NCBI GenBank assembly: GCA_003556955.1
Contig: PWQB01000631.1
Coordinates: 1-7,804 of the forward strand
Reading direction: 5' to 3'
Source: Nostocaceae cyanobacterium CSSed10_463m
Lineage (GTDB): Bacteria; Cyanobacteriota; Cyanobacteriia; Cyanobacteriales; Nostocaceae
Length of the DNA stretch: 7,804 nucleotides
The translations under genes and the position numbers were made by a program. The notes beneath the pieces are model-generated. The model made no database searches. It was not told the origin of the DNA and saw only the letters and a list, made by a program, of their open reading frames with translations. Positions 1-7,090 of this stretch are shown one piece after another (position 1 is the stretch's first letter; each line of letters begins with the position of its first letter).

Positions 1-1
1 C

Positions 2-1402
2 TTATTAGATGCCTTAAAAGCTTGTACAGCCCATGCTCACGCGCCTTTTTATACGCCAGGACATAAGCGCGGTGTGGGTATTTCTCAACCCTTGGCTGAT
101 TTACTGGGGACAAAAGTGTTTCGGGCTGATTTAACGGAATTGGCAGATTTAGATAATTTGTTTGCTCCCCAAGGTGTGATTCTAGCAGCGCAAGATTTAG
201 CCGCAGAGGCTTTTGGGGCGAGAAAAACTTGGTTTCTGGTGAATGGTTCTACCTGTGGAATTGAAGCGGCTATTCTGGCTACCTGTGGTACTGGGGATAA
301 AATTATTATGCCCCGCAATGTGCATTCATCTGTCATTTCTGGCTTAATTCTCTCTGGTGCTATCCCGATTTTTGTTAATCCTGAATATGACTCAGTTTTA
401 GATATTGCTCACAGTATCACACCGCAAGCTGTGCAAACGGCACTGGAAAAGCATCCTGATACTAAGGCAGTGCTGGTAGTATATCCTACATATTACGGTG
501 TTTGTGGCAACTTAGAGGCGATCGCCCAAATTACTCACCAATATCATATCCCCTTACTGGTAGATGAGGCACACGGCGCACACTTTGCTTTTCATCCTGA
601 TTTACCTCCCTCAGCATTAGCCGCAGGTGCAGATTTAACAGTACAGTCTACTCATAAGGTACTGGGTGCAATGACTCAGGCATCAATGTTACACGTCCAA
701 GGGGATAGGATAGACATTGAGCGTGTAAATAAAGCTTTACAACTTGTGCAGTCTACCAGTCCTAGTTATATACTTTTAGCTTCTTTAGATGCAGCACGTC
801 AACAAATGGCATTATATGGCAAAGGGCTGATGTCTCGCACTTTAGAACTTGCAGATATAGCCAGAAGGAGAATTAGCGAAATTCCGGGATTATCGGTTTT
901 GCAAATGCAAAATTTAGACCCAACACGGTTAACTGTGACTGTTTCTGGCTTAGGTTTAACCGGATTTGCAGCCGAAGAAATTTTAGACGAAAAGCTGGGT
1001 GTAACAGCTGAGTTTGCATCATTGCAACATCTGACTTTTATTATTAGTTTGGGCAACACTTTATCTGATATTGAGCAATTAGTACAAGGTTTTAGTTCTC
1101 TGGCGCAGATGCACCCAATTTGTATTCCCCCAAGTCAGACGGGGTTAGTTCTATGTGATAATTTAGGATGTATTTCTCCCCGTGAAGCTTTTTTTGCGGT
1201 TAGTGAAACTTTACCTTTGTCAGAAACAAGCGATCGCATCTGTACGGAAATCGTCTGTCCTTATCCTCCCGGAATCCCTATTTTAATGCCTGGAGAATTG
1301 ATTACTCAAGGGGCTTTAGAATATTTACAACAAATTCAATCAATGGGTGGATTCATAACTGGTTGTGCAGATACCAGTCTAAAAACTTTAAAGGTTTGTT
1401 AG
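2..1402 (+). CDS. Orn/Lys/Arg decarboxylase family protein, PLP-dependent (5' partial)
   Basis: This is a fold-type I, PLP-dependent decarboxylase that removes CO2 from a basic amino acid (arginine, lysine or ornithine), giving a di- or polyamine precursor in the cytoplasm. The reading frame is open to the window edge. A GTG at 74 is in frame, but the codons before it encode the family's N-terminal motif FYTPGHKRG, so the gene begins upstream. The 466 visible residues are close to the roughly 480-490 of the short SpeA/YaaO type of Bacillus, so little is missing. Numbering from the first visible codon, NGSTCG lies near residue 81, DEAHGAH at 187-193 supplies the PLP-contacting Asp188 and His191, and STHK ends at Lys219 (656-658), the expected Schiff-base lysine. 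The C-terminal CPYPPGIPILMPGE block is typical of the family's small domain. The long wing and C-terminal regions of the enterobacterial acid-induced enzymes are absent. Substrate cannot be decided from sequence. No terminator is evident after the stop. Confidence 0.93.
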   Translation, partial: LLDALKACTAHAHAPFYTPGHKRGVGISQPLADLLGTKVFRADLTELADLDNLFAPQGVILAAQDLAAEAFGARKTWFLVNGSTCGIEAAILATCGTGDKIIMPRNVHSSVISGLILSGAIPIFVNPEYDSVLDIAHSITPQAVQTALEKHPDTKAVLVVYPTYYGVCGNLEAIAQITHQYHIPLLVDEAHGAHFAFHPDLPPSALAAGADLTVQSTHKVLGAMTQASMLHVQGDRIDIERVNKALQLVQSTSPSYILLASLDAARQQMALYGKGLMSRTLELADIARRRISEIPGLSVLQMQNLDPTRLTVTVSGLGLTGFAAEEILDEKLGVTAEFASLQHLTFIISLGNTLSDIEQLVQGFSSLAQMHPICIPPSQTGLVLCDNLGCISPREAFFAVSETLPLSETSDRICTEIVCPYPPGIPILMPGELITQGALEYLQQIQSMGGFITGCADTSLKTLKVC

Positions 1403-1439
1403 CGCTTGGTCTTTGGTTGGGTTGAATTTTAGGAGGAAC

Positions 1440-1532
<93 letters not shown>

Positions 1533-1582
1533 GTATATTCGGGCTAAATTATATCAGTGATGGGTTTAATTCCCATTACCCT

Positions 1583-1645
1583 GTAGGGGCGGGTTCACAA
1601 ATATCATTGAACAATGAACGACAATATTACTAAACCCGCCCTTAC
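1583..1645. repeat. Inverted-repeat (MITE-like) element, copy 1
   Basis: The arms GTAGGGGCGGGTT (1583-1595) and AACCCGCCCTTAC (1633-1645) are complementary at 12 of 13 positions across a 37-nt interior. A second element with the same arms lies at 5937-5998, so this is a dispersed family rather than a local terminator. The elements carry no coding capacity, and resemble the palindromic GGGGCGGGTT elements common in Nostoc spacers. The right arm contains the first codons of the longer possible exchanger ORF. Confidence 0.75.
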
Positions 1646-1676
1646 CAGCATCCCCATTCCCTATTCCCCACTTCCT

Positions 1677-2684
1677 ATGTTGCTTTTTATTCAAGTTATA
1701 GTATGTTTCCTCGCCGTAATTGCTGTTGGAATGCGGCTTTCTCACAGTGCTGATGTTGTCGCAGAGAAAACTGGGCTGGGGCGTACCTGGGTTGGTGGGC
1801 TACTATTATCTGGTGTGACATCTTTACCAGAATTGGCGACAGGAGTTAGTGCAGTTACTGTATTAAACGCCCCAGATTTAGCCGCAGGCGCAATTTTAGG
1901 TAGTTGTCTTTTCAATTTGATGATTCTGGGACTCCTGGATATTTTCAGTGGACGCGAACCATTACTCAAACGCGCATCTGTAGGGTTGGGATTGTCGGCT
2001 AGTCTGGGTTGTGCAATGTTGGGCGTAACTGCGGCGGGAATGCTATTAACTCAGAAGGGAATTTACTTAACTCTGGGATGGGTTGGTGTTCCTAGCTTGT
2101 TATTAATTTTGCTGTATATCGTCAGCGCCAAAATGATGACGCAGTTTGAAATTCGACGACGCGCCGCAGCTATTTTAGAAGCAGAACCGGAAGCTTTGCA
2201 ATACCAGCACATTAAGCGGGGACAAGCTTATCTGAATTTTACCTTACTGGCTATAGCTACTGTCCTTCTGGGTGTGTGGTTGGCGTATTTAGGCGACCAG
2301 GTTTCCGCAGTTACGGGACTAGGACAAAGCTTTATCGGGGCGCTGCTGCTAGCTGGGGCGACATCATTACCGGAAGTGGTGGTATCGGTGGAAGCTATTC
2401 GCATGAATGCTGTGGAAATGGCTGTATCGAATCTTTTTGGCTCTAATCTCTGGAATTTAGCGATTCTGGGAATTTACGATGTGGTTTACCTCAAAGGGAA
2501 TTTGTGGTTGGAAATTAGTGATGTGCATCTGTTGACTGCGATTATTGCGATGATTATGACTTCAGTGGCGATCGCAGGTCTAATATATCATGCTGTCAGT
2601 CGCTCCCGAATGTATGTCACTTGGGATGGACTGACTCTCATCGCTCTCTACATTGGGGGGATGTATATTATATACCGCAGTTGA
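1677..2684 (+). CDS. Sodium/calcium exchanger (CaCA) family membrane protein
   Basis: This is an integral inner-membrane cation antiporter of the Na_Ca_ex type, likely exporting Ca2+ or a similar cation in exchange for Na+ or H+; the ion is not determinable here. The family's two inverted alpha-repeats are clear: GVTSLPEL followed by GSCLFNL, and GATSLPEV followed by GSNLWNL. Each keeps the acidic Glu of the ion-binding motif. Around ten hydrophobic segments are split by a charged loop rich in Arg, Glu and Gln between the halves, which is the usual architecture and length (336 residues from this start). An in-frame ATG at 1614 would add 21 residues, but that stretch lies in a dispersed inverted repeat and a C-rich tract and reads as a Pro/Ser-rich leader, so ATG 1677 is preferred. 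Neither ATG has a good Shine-Dalgarno sequence. In the first repeat, Cys replaces the usual Asn of GSN. The 3' end overlaps the opposing gene by 37 bp. Confidence 0.85.
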   Translation: MLLFIQVIVCFLAVIAVGMRLSHSADVVAEKTGLGRTWVGGLLLSGVTSLPELATGVSAVTVLNAPDLAAGAILGSCLFNLMILGLLDIFSGREPLLKRASVGLGLSASLGCAMLGVTAAGMLLTQKGIYLTLGWVGVPSLLLILLYIVSAKMMTQFEIRRRAAAILEAEPEALQYQHIKRGQAYLNFTLLAIATVLLGVWLAYLGDQVSAVTGLGQSFIGALLLAGATSLPEVVVSVEAIRMNAVEMAVSNLFGSNLWNLAILGIYDVVYLKGNLWLEISDVHLLTAIIAMIMTSVAIAGLIYHAVSRSRMYVTWDGLTLIALYIGGMYIIYRS

Positions 2685-5600
2685 GTTGCTAAAGCTCCAG
2701 CGATCGCACTCGCAAATAAAGAAGTTACAGCTGTCCCAAATAGCCACCAAGCTGCATTCGCCACAATTCTTTTAGTTTCCTCAGCCTGGATTTTGGCTTG
2801 TTCTTGAACTGCGTCTAGGCGTTTTTGGACTTCTTGCTGGATGCGTTCCCCTCTTTGCAATACACTATCCCGCGCCGCTTCGATTTGATTGATAATTCGG
2901 TTCGCATCCTCTTCGGTAATATCTTCACGAGAACTGAGGATAGCAACTAGGGTATCACGATCAAATTGACTCAGGCGATCGCGCAAAGCTTCAAATCCCG
3001 CTTGGGGGTCATCAAATAACTTGCCAAAGTCTTGCTGAATCCCTTCATAATTCAGTTCTGGACGCTCCAAGGAGTTGAGGTAATCGCGGATTCTACCAAA
3101 AACGCCATCAATTACCGATTGCACCCGTTCCTGAACCTGCTGGATTTGACTGACAACTGCATCACGCACCGATTCAATTTGATCAACAATCCGGTTAGCT
3201 TCCTCTTCTGAAATATCTTCCCTTTCAGATAGTAAAGCCACAATTGTAGAACGGTCAAATTTCGCCACCCGTTCCCCTAAATTCCCCATTCCCACTTGCG
3301 GATCTCGCAGCAACAATTGCAGATCACGTTTGATGCTTTCGGGGTTGAGTTCTTCTTTATCAGTATGACGCAAATAGTTTTCTAAATGAGCTTCAAAATC
3401 TGTCACCCTTTGAGCAGCACGACTAGCATAGCGTCTTGGTGCTTTGAGAATACTATTAATCGCCTTTTGTACCTGATCAATTCTTCGATTAACTTGCTCT
3501 TCGCTCAAATCTTGGCTTTGACTGATCAGTTTAACCAATGTATCACGGTCAATTTGGGATAGGCGATGGCGGAATGCTAAAGCACCCTCTCGCGGATCAG
3601 CTAATAATGTTTCTAAATCTCCCCTGATACTTTCTGGATTGAGTTCTTCCAAGTTCGTATTGCGGAGATATTCAGCCAATTTATTTACTGTTGTTTCAGG
3701 GAATTGTAAAATGCGATCGCGCACTGATTGGATTTGATCAAAGATGTGGTTTACCTCTTCTTCGCTCAAATCTTGGCGTTGACTGAGCAATTGTACCACC
3801 GTATCGCGGTTAAAATGAGATAGGCGATCGCGGATTAAATAAATTCCGACTTCTGGCTGTTCTAGGAGAGTACCAAATTCACGTTTAATCCCTTCAGGAT
3901 TCAACTCGTCTTTGTGAGTATTCCGCAGATATTCTTCAATTCTTTGCCATAATTCATTAGCTTTTGCTGTTGCTTGTGCTTGGCGTTCTCGTTCTTGATG
4001 CAAAACTTGAGTACAGATACTTTCCAGTTGATTAACAATATTATTAGCTTCTTCCTCACTCAAATCTTGACGATGTAACAGTAACCGCACAAAAGTATCA
4101 TGCTCAAAGGCTTGTAAACTAATCTCTAAATCTGTAAAATCCTGTAATAAACTGGTGAAATCTCGTTCAATAGCATCTGCATTCAGTTCATCTTTACTTG
4201 TAGAACGCAGATAATTTTCCACACGCAAACGCAATTCTTCACCTTTTTCGCGTACTTCCGCCTGTTGAACAATTTCTAAAACTTCTTCACGAACGCTTTC
4301 CATCTGGTGAGTAATTTCCGTTACTCTAGCTTCGCTGATATCGCCTCGCTGTTTCAACCAAGTTCTAAAATCTTCTGGATTAATTTCCGTTAATTCCCGG
4401 CGCGTCGTTGTGGGATCTGCTTGTGGATCATAGATAACTTCTTGAAATTCATCTTTAATTGTAGTGCGGTTCAAATGCCAAGGTAAAGAATTGAGAATAT
4501 AATCTTCCACATCCGCCTTGATAGTATTGTAGGGTGTCTGTGGTAATCTTCCAGCTATTTGTGCAGTAGTTTTATCTCTGATATCTTCTAACTGATGTGT
4601 AATTTCCTCAACATCTATATCTTGAACTTTGTCCCTCAGCTTTTGGACTTGAGTTGTAATTTTTTCGATATCAATATCAGAAAAATCTACTCGATTTAAT
4701 ACTGCTGTACCCGCAGCACCCAAGCCATATTGCATCCCTTGTTTAATTAAAGTATTACGACCATTTCCATTTTCTCTCACTCCCACTAATTCCTGTAGCC
4801 GTTCACCTAAATTCTCAGACTTCAACTCTTCAGGTGTCGCAGACTTGAGTAAATTAATTACTTGCTCAGTGGGATTTTGCCGAGTAATAACTTGTTTCCA
4901 AGCATCTTCGAGTTGGTCAGCAATTTGATTAATTTGTTGTTTGGATAAATTTACCTGACTGCTAATTAAATCAATAAATGTTTGGCGGTTGATATTTTTC
5001 AGCAAATCAGCATCACCAATAGATTCTAAATCTACATCACCGAGAATTTTATCAAATTGTTGGCGAACATCGGCTAAATTAAGTTGCGGTAATTGCAGAG
5101 ATTTTAAAGAATTTTGTAGAGTATTCTGGATACCTTCAGCATCTAAACCCGAAGTTAATTCCCGCCGGACTGCATTTGTAATTTCTTCCGCAGTGGAAAC
5201 CGCTTGGTTTTTCGCCACATTCGCGCCAATTGTTGCAGATGCAGTTCCCAATATAGCCTGTAATCCTGCATTGGTAGTATTAATAAAAGAACCAACTAAG
5301 GAACTCAAGGTTGATGAACCCAGCCAAACCACTATTGTAAAATAGGTAGACCAGATAACCACACCCATAATTGCGCCTAAGAGCATACTTTCAATTAAGC
5401 TCAATTTTACTGCGAGAAAACAAGCAATAAATAAGGCAATACTTGCAGTTATTAATGCCCAAAATCCTATTTTAGTTTCAACTTTGCGAATCGTACCACC
5501 CCAGGTACTAGACTCAGAGCGAGGATAAGCATCAGTTCCTAAAGATAAAATTCCTACAGCCAAAGAAAAATTAGTCAATAAAAATTGAAAAGCCAAAGCC

Positions 5601-5755
5601 ATTAAAGTCCCGGCTAATAGCGCAACTATTAACTTAGGGCCAGAAAACATTAATGAAACTTGTTCTGGGGTTAAAATTTCTGACATTCCATCACCGGGTG
5701 CTATTTCCATAGATAGCCAAACACCCTTCAAAATGGTTTCCACACCTTGAAACAT
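2648..5755 (-). CDS. Large membrane protein with tandem ~79-residue helical repeats, function unknown
   Basis: I do not recognise a characterised family. The 1035-residue product has three hydrophobic segments near the N-terminus (about 41-70, 96-118 and 124-150) and one at the C-terminus (about 1000-1027). Between them lie some 850 mostly charged, helix-forming residues. Six repeats are clear at 416-494, 510-585, 605-683, 692-770, 790-868 and 888-966, with a degenerate copy at about 221-289. The consensus is roughly YLR-T--EELNPE-IK-DL--LL-DP, then RLS-FDRDT-V-LLS-R-DLSEEEANRI-DQIE--RD. Linkers of about 10-25 residues, some Gln/Glu-rich and coiled-coil-like, separate the copies. With an even number of membrane spans, both termini would lie on one side and the repeat domain on the other side or the same side, depending on topology. 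The start is supported by AGGA (5766-5769 on the complement), 10 nt upstream. No enzymatic motif is visible. A scaffolding, tethering or mechanosensing role is speculation. Automated pipelines may label such proteins as transporters, which the sequence does not support. Confidence 0.9.
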   Translation of the reverse strand: MFQGVETILKGVWLSMEIAPGDGMSEILTPEQVSLMFSGPKLIVALLAGTLMALAFQFLLTNFSLAVGILSLGTDAYPRSESSTWGGTIRKVETKIGFWALITASIALFIACFLAVKLSLIESMLLGAIMGVVIWSTYFTIVVWLGSSTLSSLVGSFINTTNAGLQAILGTASATIGANVAKNQAVSTAEEITNAVRRELTSGLDAEGIQNTLQNSLKSLQLPQLNLADVRQQFDKILGDVDLESIGDADLLKNINRQTFIDLISSQVNLSKQQINQIADQLEDAWKQVITRQNPTEQVINLLKSATPEELKSENLGERLQELVGVRENGNGRNTLIKQGMQYGLGAAGTAVLNRVDFSDIDIEKITTQVQKLRDKVQDIDVEEITHQLEDIRDKTTAQIAGRLPQTPYNTIKADVEDYILNSLPWHLNRTTIKDEFQEVIYDPQADPTTTRRELTEINPEDFRTWLKQRGDISEARVTEITHQMESVREEVLEIVQQAEVREKGEELRLRVENYLRSTSKDELNADAIERDFTSLLQDFTDLEISLQAFEHDTFVRLLLHRQDLSEEEANNIVNQLESICTQVLHQERERQAQATAKANELWQRIEEYLRNTHKDELNPEGIKREFGTLLEQPEVGIYLIRDRLSHFNRDTVVQLLSQRQDLSEEEVNHIFDQIQSVRDRILQFPETTVNKLAEYLRNTNLEELNPESIRGDLETLLADPREGALAFRHRLSQIDRDTLVKLISQSQDLSEEQVNRRIDQVQKAINSILKAPRRYASRAAQRVTDFEAHLENYLRHTDKEELNPESIKRDLQLLLRDPQVGMGNLGERVAKFDRSTIVALLSEREDISEEEANRIVDQIESVRDAVVSQIQQVQERVQSVIDGVFGRIRDYLNSLERPELNYEGIQQDFGKLFDDPQAGFEALRDRLSQFDRDTLVAILSSREDITEEDANRIINQIEAARDSVLQRGERIQQEVQKRLDAVQEQAKIQAEETKRIVANAAWWLFGTAVTSLFASAIAGALATQLRYIIYIPPM
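2858..4510 (-). repeat. Tandem coding repeats (six ~79-codon units) inside the large membrane protein gene
   Basis: The units lie at 4274-4510, 4001-4228, 3707-3943, 3446-3682, 3152-3388 and 2858-3094, in order from N- to C-terminus. The spacing between starts is about 261-294 bp. The four units nearest the C-terminus are the most alike at protein level (LNPESI/LNPEGI and FDRDT blocks); the first is diverged, with LNRTTI and INPEDF in the same places. DNA identity is moderate, so these look like old internal duplications rather than a recent unstable array. Confidence 0.85.
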
Positions 5756-5853
5756 AATAATATTTTCCTAATAGCGATCAATGTAATAGCCATTTCTTCC
5801 TAAAAGGCTTACTAAAAAGTTTAAATTGCCAGTTATTTAAAACCACACTTTCT

Positions 5854-5888
5854 TAAGTCATAAATTCCTGCTCCATAAGTCATAGATT
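5854..5888. repeat. Direct repeat TAAGTCATA(A/G)ATT, 22-bp period
   Basis: The copies at 5854-5866 and 5876-5888 match at 12 of 13 positions and start 22 bp apart, close to two DNA helical turns. They lie about 100-130 bp upstream of the large membrane protein's start codon. The arrangement could suit a regulator binding one face of the helix, but no known operator is recognised. Confidence 0.4.
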
Positions 5889-5907
5889 TATCTGTGCATC
5901 TGCAAGC

Positions 5908-6066
5908 TCCCCGACTTATAGCAAAGTGCTGAGTGGGTAGGGGCGGGTTCAAGAGTCAGTCTGTGGTTCGTCGAAATCCTTAGTAAACCCGCCCGTACAT
6001 CAAGGTTTTCAGCAATCAACAATGTCCTAACGTGTATGGGTAGTGCTATATTCGATAAGTCGGGGA
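5908..6066. repeat. Outer inverted-repeat element (CCCCGACTTAT arms), interrupted
   Basis: The left arm TCCCCGACTTAT (5908-5919) is fully complementary to ATAAGTCGGGGA (6055-6066). TATAGCA (5917-5923) also pairs with TGCTATA (6044-6050), so the arm continues apart from a few extra bases at 6050-6054. The arms enclose the GGGGCGGGTT element at 5937-5998. CCCCGACTT/AAGTCGGGG palindromes are frequent in Nostocales spacers as I remember them. This is most simply a palindromic element into which another sequence was inserted. Confidence 0.65.
5937..5998. repeat. Inverted-repeat (MITE-like) element, copy 2
   Basis: The arms GTAGGGGCGGGTT (5937-5949) and AACCCGCCCGTAC (5986-5998) pair at 12 of 13 positions around a 36-nt interior. 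The left arm is identical to that of the element at 1583-1645 and the overall lengths are 62 and 63 bp, while the interiors differ. Conserved ends with a variable middle suggest selection on, or recent spread through, the ends. Confidence 0.75.
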
Positions 6067-6091
6067 TCTCATCCTCTAGGTAATTAGCAAT

Positions 6092-6110
6092 TAGATATAA
6101 TTTATATCTA
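6092..6110. promoter_or_regulatory. AT-rich 19-bp palindrome, possible operator
   Basis: TAGATATA and TATATCTA form perfect 8-bp arms around ATT. The site is 257 bp upstream of the stress protein start codon. AT-rich palindromes arise easily by chance in this composition, so a regulator site is only a weak possibility. Confidence 0.25.
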
Positions 6111-6166
6111 TTTATTTTGGAATTAAAATATTAGTTAAAACTCTCATGATTTATATAGAGCTACTT

Positions 6167-6232
6167 ATGTCTATGGACAGAGACGGCAATTATGTCAAGG
6201 GAGTGATGGAAAAGCTTGACGAAAATGTATAA
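6167..6232 (+). CDS. Possible 21-residue micro-ORF
   Basis: An ATG frame of 21 codons ends in TAA and would encode a hydrophilic peptide beginning MSMDRDGNYVKG and ending KLDENV. Its composition (Asp, Lys, Gly, Asn) looks more protein-like than typical AT-rich spacer translations. The only ribosome-binding candidate is a weak AGAG at 6157-6160. It lies 134 bp upstream of the stress protein gene, so it could be a leader peptide, an eroded gene start or chance. No homologue is recognised. Confidence 0.15.
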   Translation: MSMDRDGNYVKGVMEKLDENV

Positions 6233-6366
6233 ATAGAAGTGTTGAAAACATTTTACTGCTATAGAAATGCACTTTACATAATTTACTTAGCTTGCCTTAG
6301 CAGTGCTAGTGACTGCGGGTAAATTAAAGCGCAAATTTACAGGAAATTGAAATAGGAGAATTTAAC

Positions 6367-7053
6367 ATGGTTGCTACCGTGCGTAGAAGAGCGGTTGGTA
6401 CTTTTTCTAATCGTAGAGACATTGAACAAGCGCTGCATGAATTGAAAAATTCTGGCTTTTCAATGGATAGAGTTTCTGTTATCGCCAAAGATGCAGAGCA
6501 AAGAGGTGATATTGCTGGGACTCAAACCAGAGAACAGGTAGGTAATAAAGCCGATGAAGGTGCAGCTACTGGGGCGCTTTCTGGCGGTGCGTTGGGTGGT
6601 ATCACTGGCTTATTAGTTGGTTTGGGGACTTTAGCAATTCCCGGAATAGGGCCAATTATGTTAGCCGGTGCGACAGCAACAACTTTGGCTACAACTCTGG
6701 CTGGTGCTGGTATTGGTGCAGTAGCTGGCGGTTTAATTGGGGCCTTAGTTGGTTTAGGAATACCCGAAGAACGAGCCAGAGTTTATCATCAGCGAGTTGA
6801 ACGAGGACATTATTTAGTGATCGTAGAAGGTACAGACGCTGAAATTGCTAGAGCTGAAGCAATTTTTAATCGCTATGGTATCGAAGAATTTGGTGTTTAT
6901 GACTACCCGAATGGGCAAGTAGAACATCTCCCAGAGCATGATTCTATCAGACGTGAGACTACACCAGTTGCAGATACAGTTCGTACCAATTACTCAACAA
7001 CCAGCGATGATCCTACAGTAGTCATTATTGATCGTCGTGATGAAACAGTTTAA
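6367..7053 (+). CDS. General stress protein, YflT-like domain with glycine-rich hydrophobic core
   Basis: The 228-residue product begins with a short alpha/beta domain (about 9-45: VGTFSNRRDIEQALHEL, then a beta strand VSVIAKD) typical of the YflT/GSP17M-like general stress family. A long Gly/Ala-rich hydrophobic region follows (about 65-131) with GxxxG-type spacings, resembling glycine-zipper membrane hairpins. A second small alpha/beta unit (about 132-179) contains GHYLVIVEGTDAEIARAE, with a conserved-looking RYGIEEFGVYD end, and a polar tail completes the protein. The two small domains flanking the hydrophobic hairpin look like related halves. The start is well supported by AGGAG at 6354-6358, 8 nt upstream. 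Older annotations of such cyanobacterial proteins as LytS-like histidine kinases are not justified: there is no kinase or phospho-acceptor domain. Biochemical function is unknown; membrane association is likely. The BON lipoprotein gene follows on the same strand. Confidence 0.85.
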   Translation: MVATVRRRAVGTFSNRRDIEQALHELKNSGFSMDRVSVIAKDAEQRGDIAGTQTREQVGNKADEGAATGALSGGALGGITGLLVGLGTLAIPGIGPIMLAGATATTLATTLAGAGIGAVAGGLIGALVGLGIPEERARVYHQRVERGHYLVIVEGTDAEIARAEAIFNRYGIEEFGVYDYPNGQVEHLPEHDSIRRETTPVADTVRTNYSTTSDDPTVVIIDRRDETV

Positions 7054-7090
7054 TCCAATTTGCTGATCATTTACACACCTTGATTGTATC

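Larger units (their letters stand above)
5756..6366. other. 611-bp intergenic region between divergent genes
   Basis: The spacer separates the start of the large membrane protein gene (minus) from the start of the stress protein gene (plus), so it should hold both promoters. It contains a 13-bp direct repeat with 22-bp period, two nested inverted-repeat elements (5908-6066), an AT-rich palindrome (6092-6110) and a 21-codon ORF of doubtful status. I found no convincing sigma-70 promoter. A weak candidate for the plus-strand gene is TTTACT at 6252-6257 with CATAAT at 6277-6282, but its 19-bp spacing is poor. Confidence 0.7.

Noticed and set aside
85..336. 83-codon minus-strand frame inside the decarboxylase gene
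   Set aside because: It is a shadow of the decarboxylase, whose family motifs are clear in the sense frame.
799..1059. 86-codon minus-strand frame inside the decarboxylase gene
   Set aside because: It is antisense to conserved coding sequence with no independent support.
74..1402. GTG 74 as the true start of the decarboxylase
   Set aside because: The 24 codons before it are open and encode the conserved FYTPGHKRG motif, so the gene extends past the window edge.
1742..1969. 75-codon minus-strand frame inside the exchanger gene
   Set aside because: It covers the first alpha-repeat of the exchanger on the opposite strand and has no start signal.
4989..5345. 118-codon plus-strand frame opposite the large membrane protein gene
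   Set aside because: It lies fully antisense to a well-supported long coding region, has no ribosome site, and its translation shows no domain-like pattern.
5908..6066. CRISPR-like or attachment-site interpretation of the repeats in the spacer
   Set aside because: The repeats are inverted and nested rather than regularly spaced direct repeats with unique spacers, and no cas or integrase gene is present.
6242..6265. TTGAAA and TATAGA as a sigma-70 promoter for the stress protein gene
   Set aside because: The hexamers are only 12 bp apart, too close for a standard promoter.
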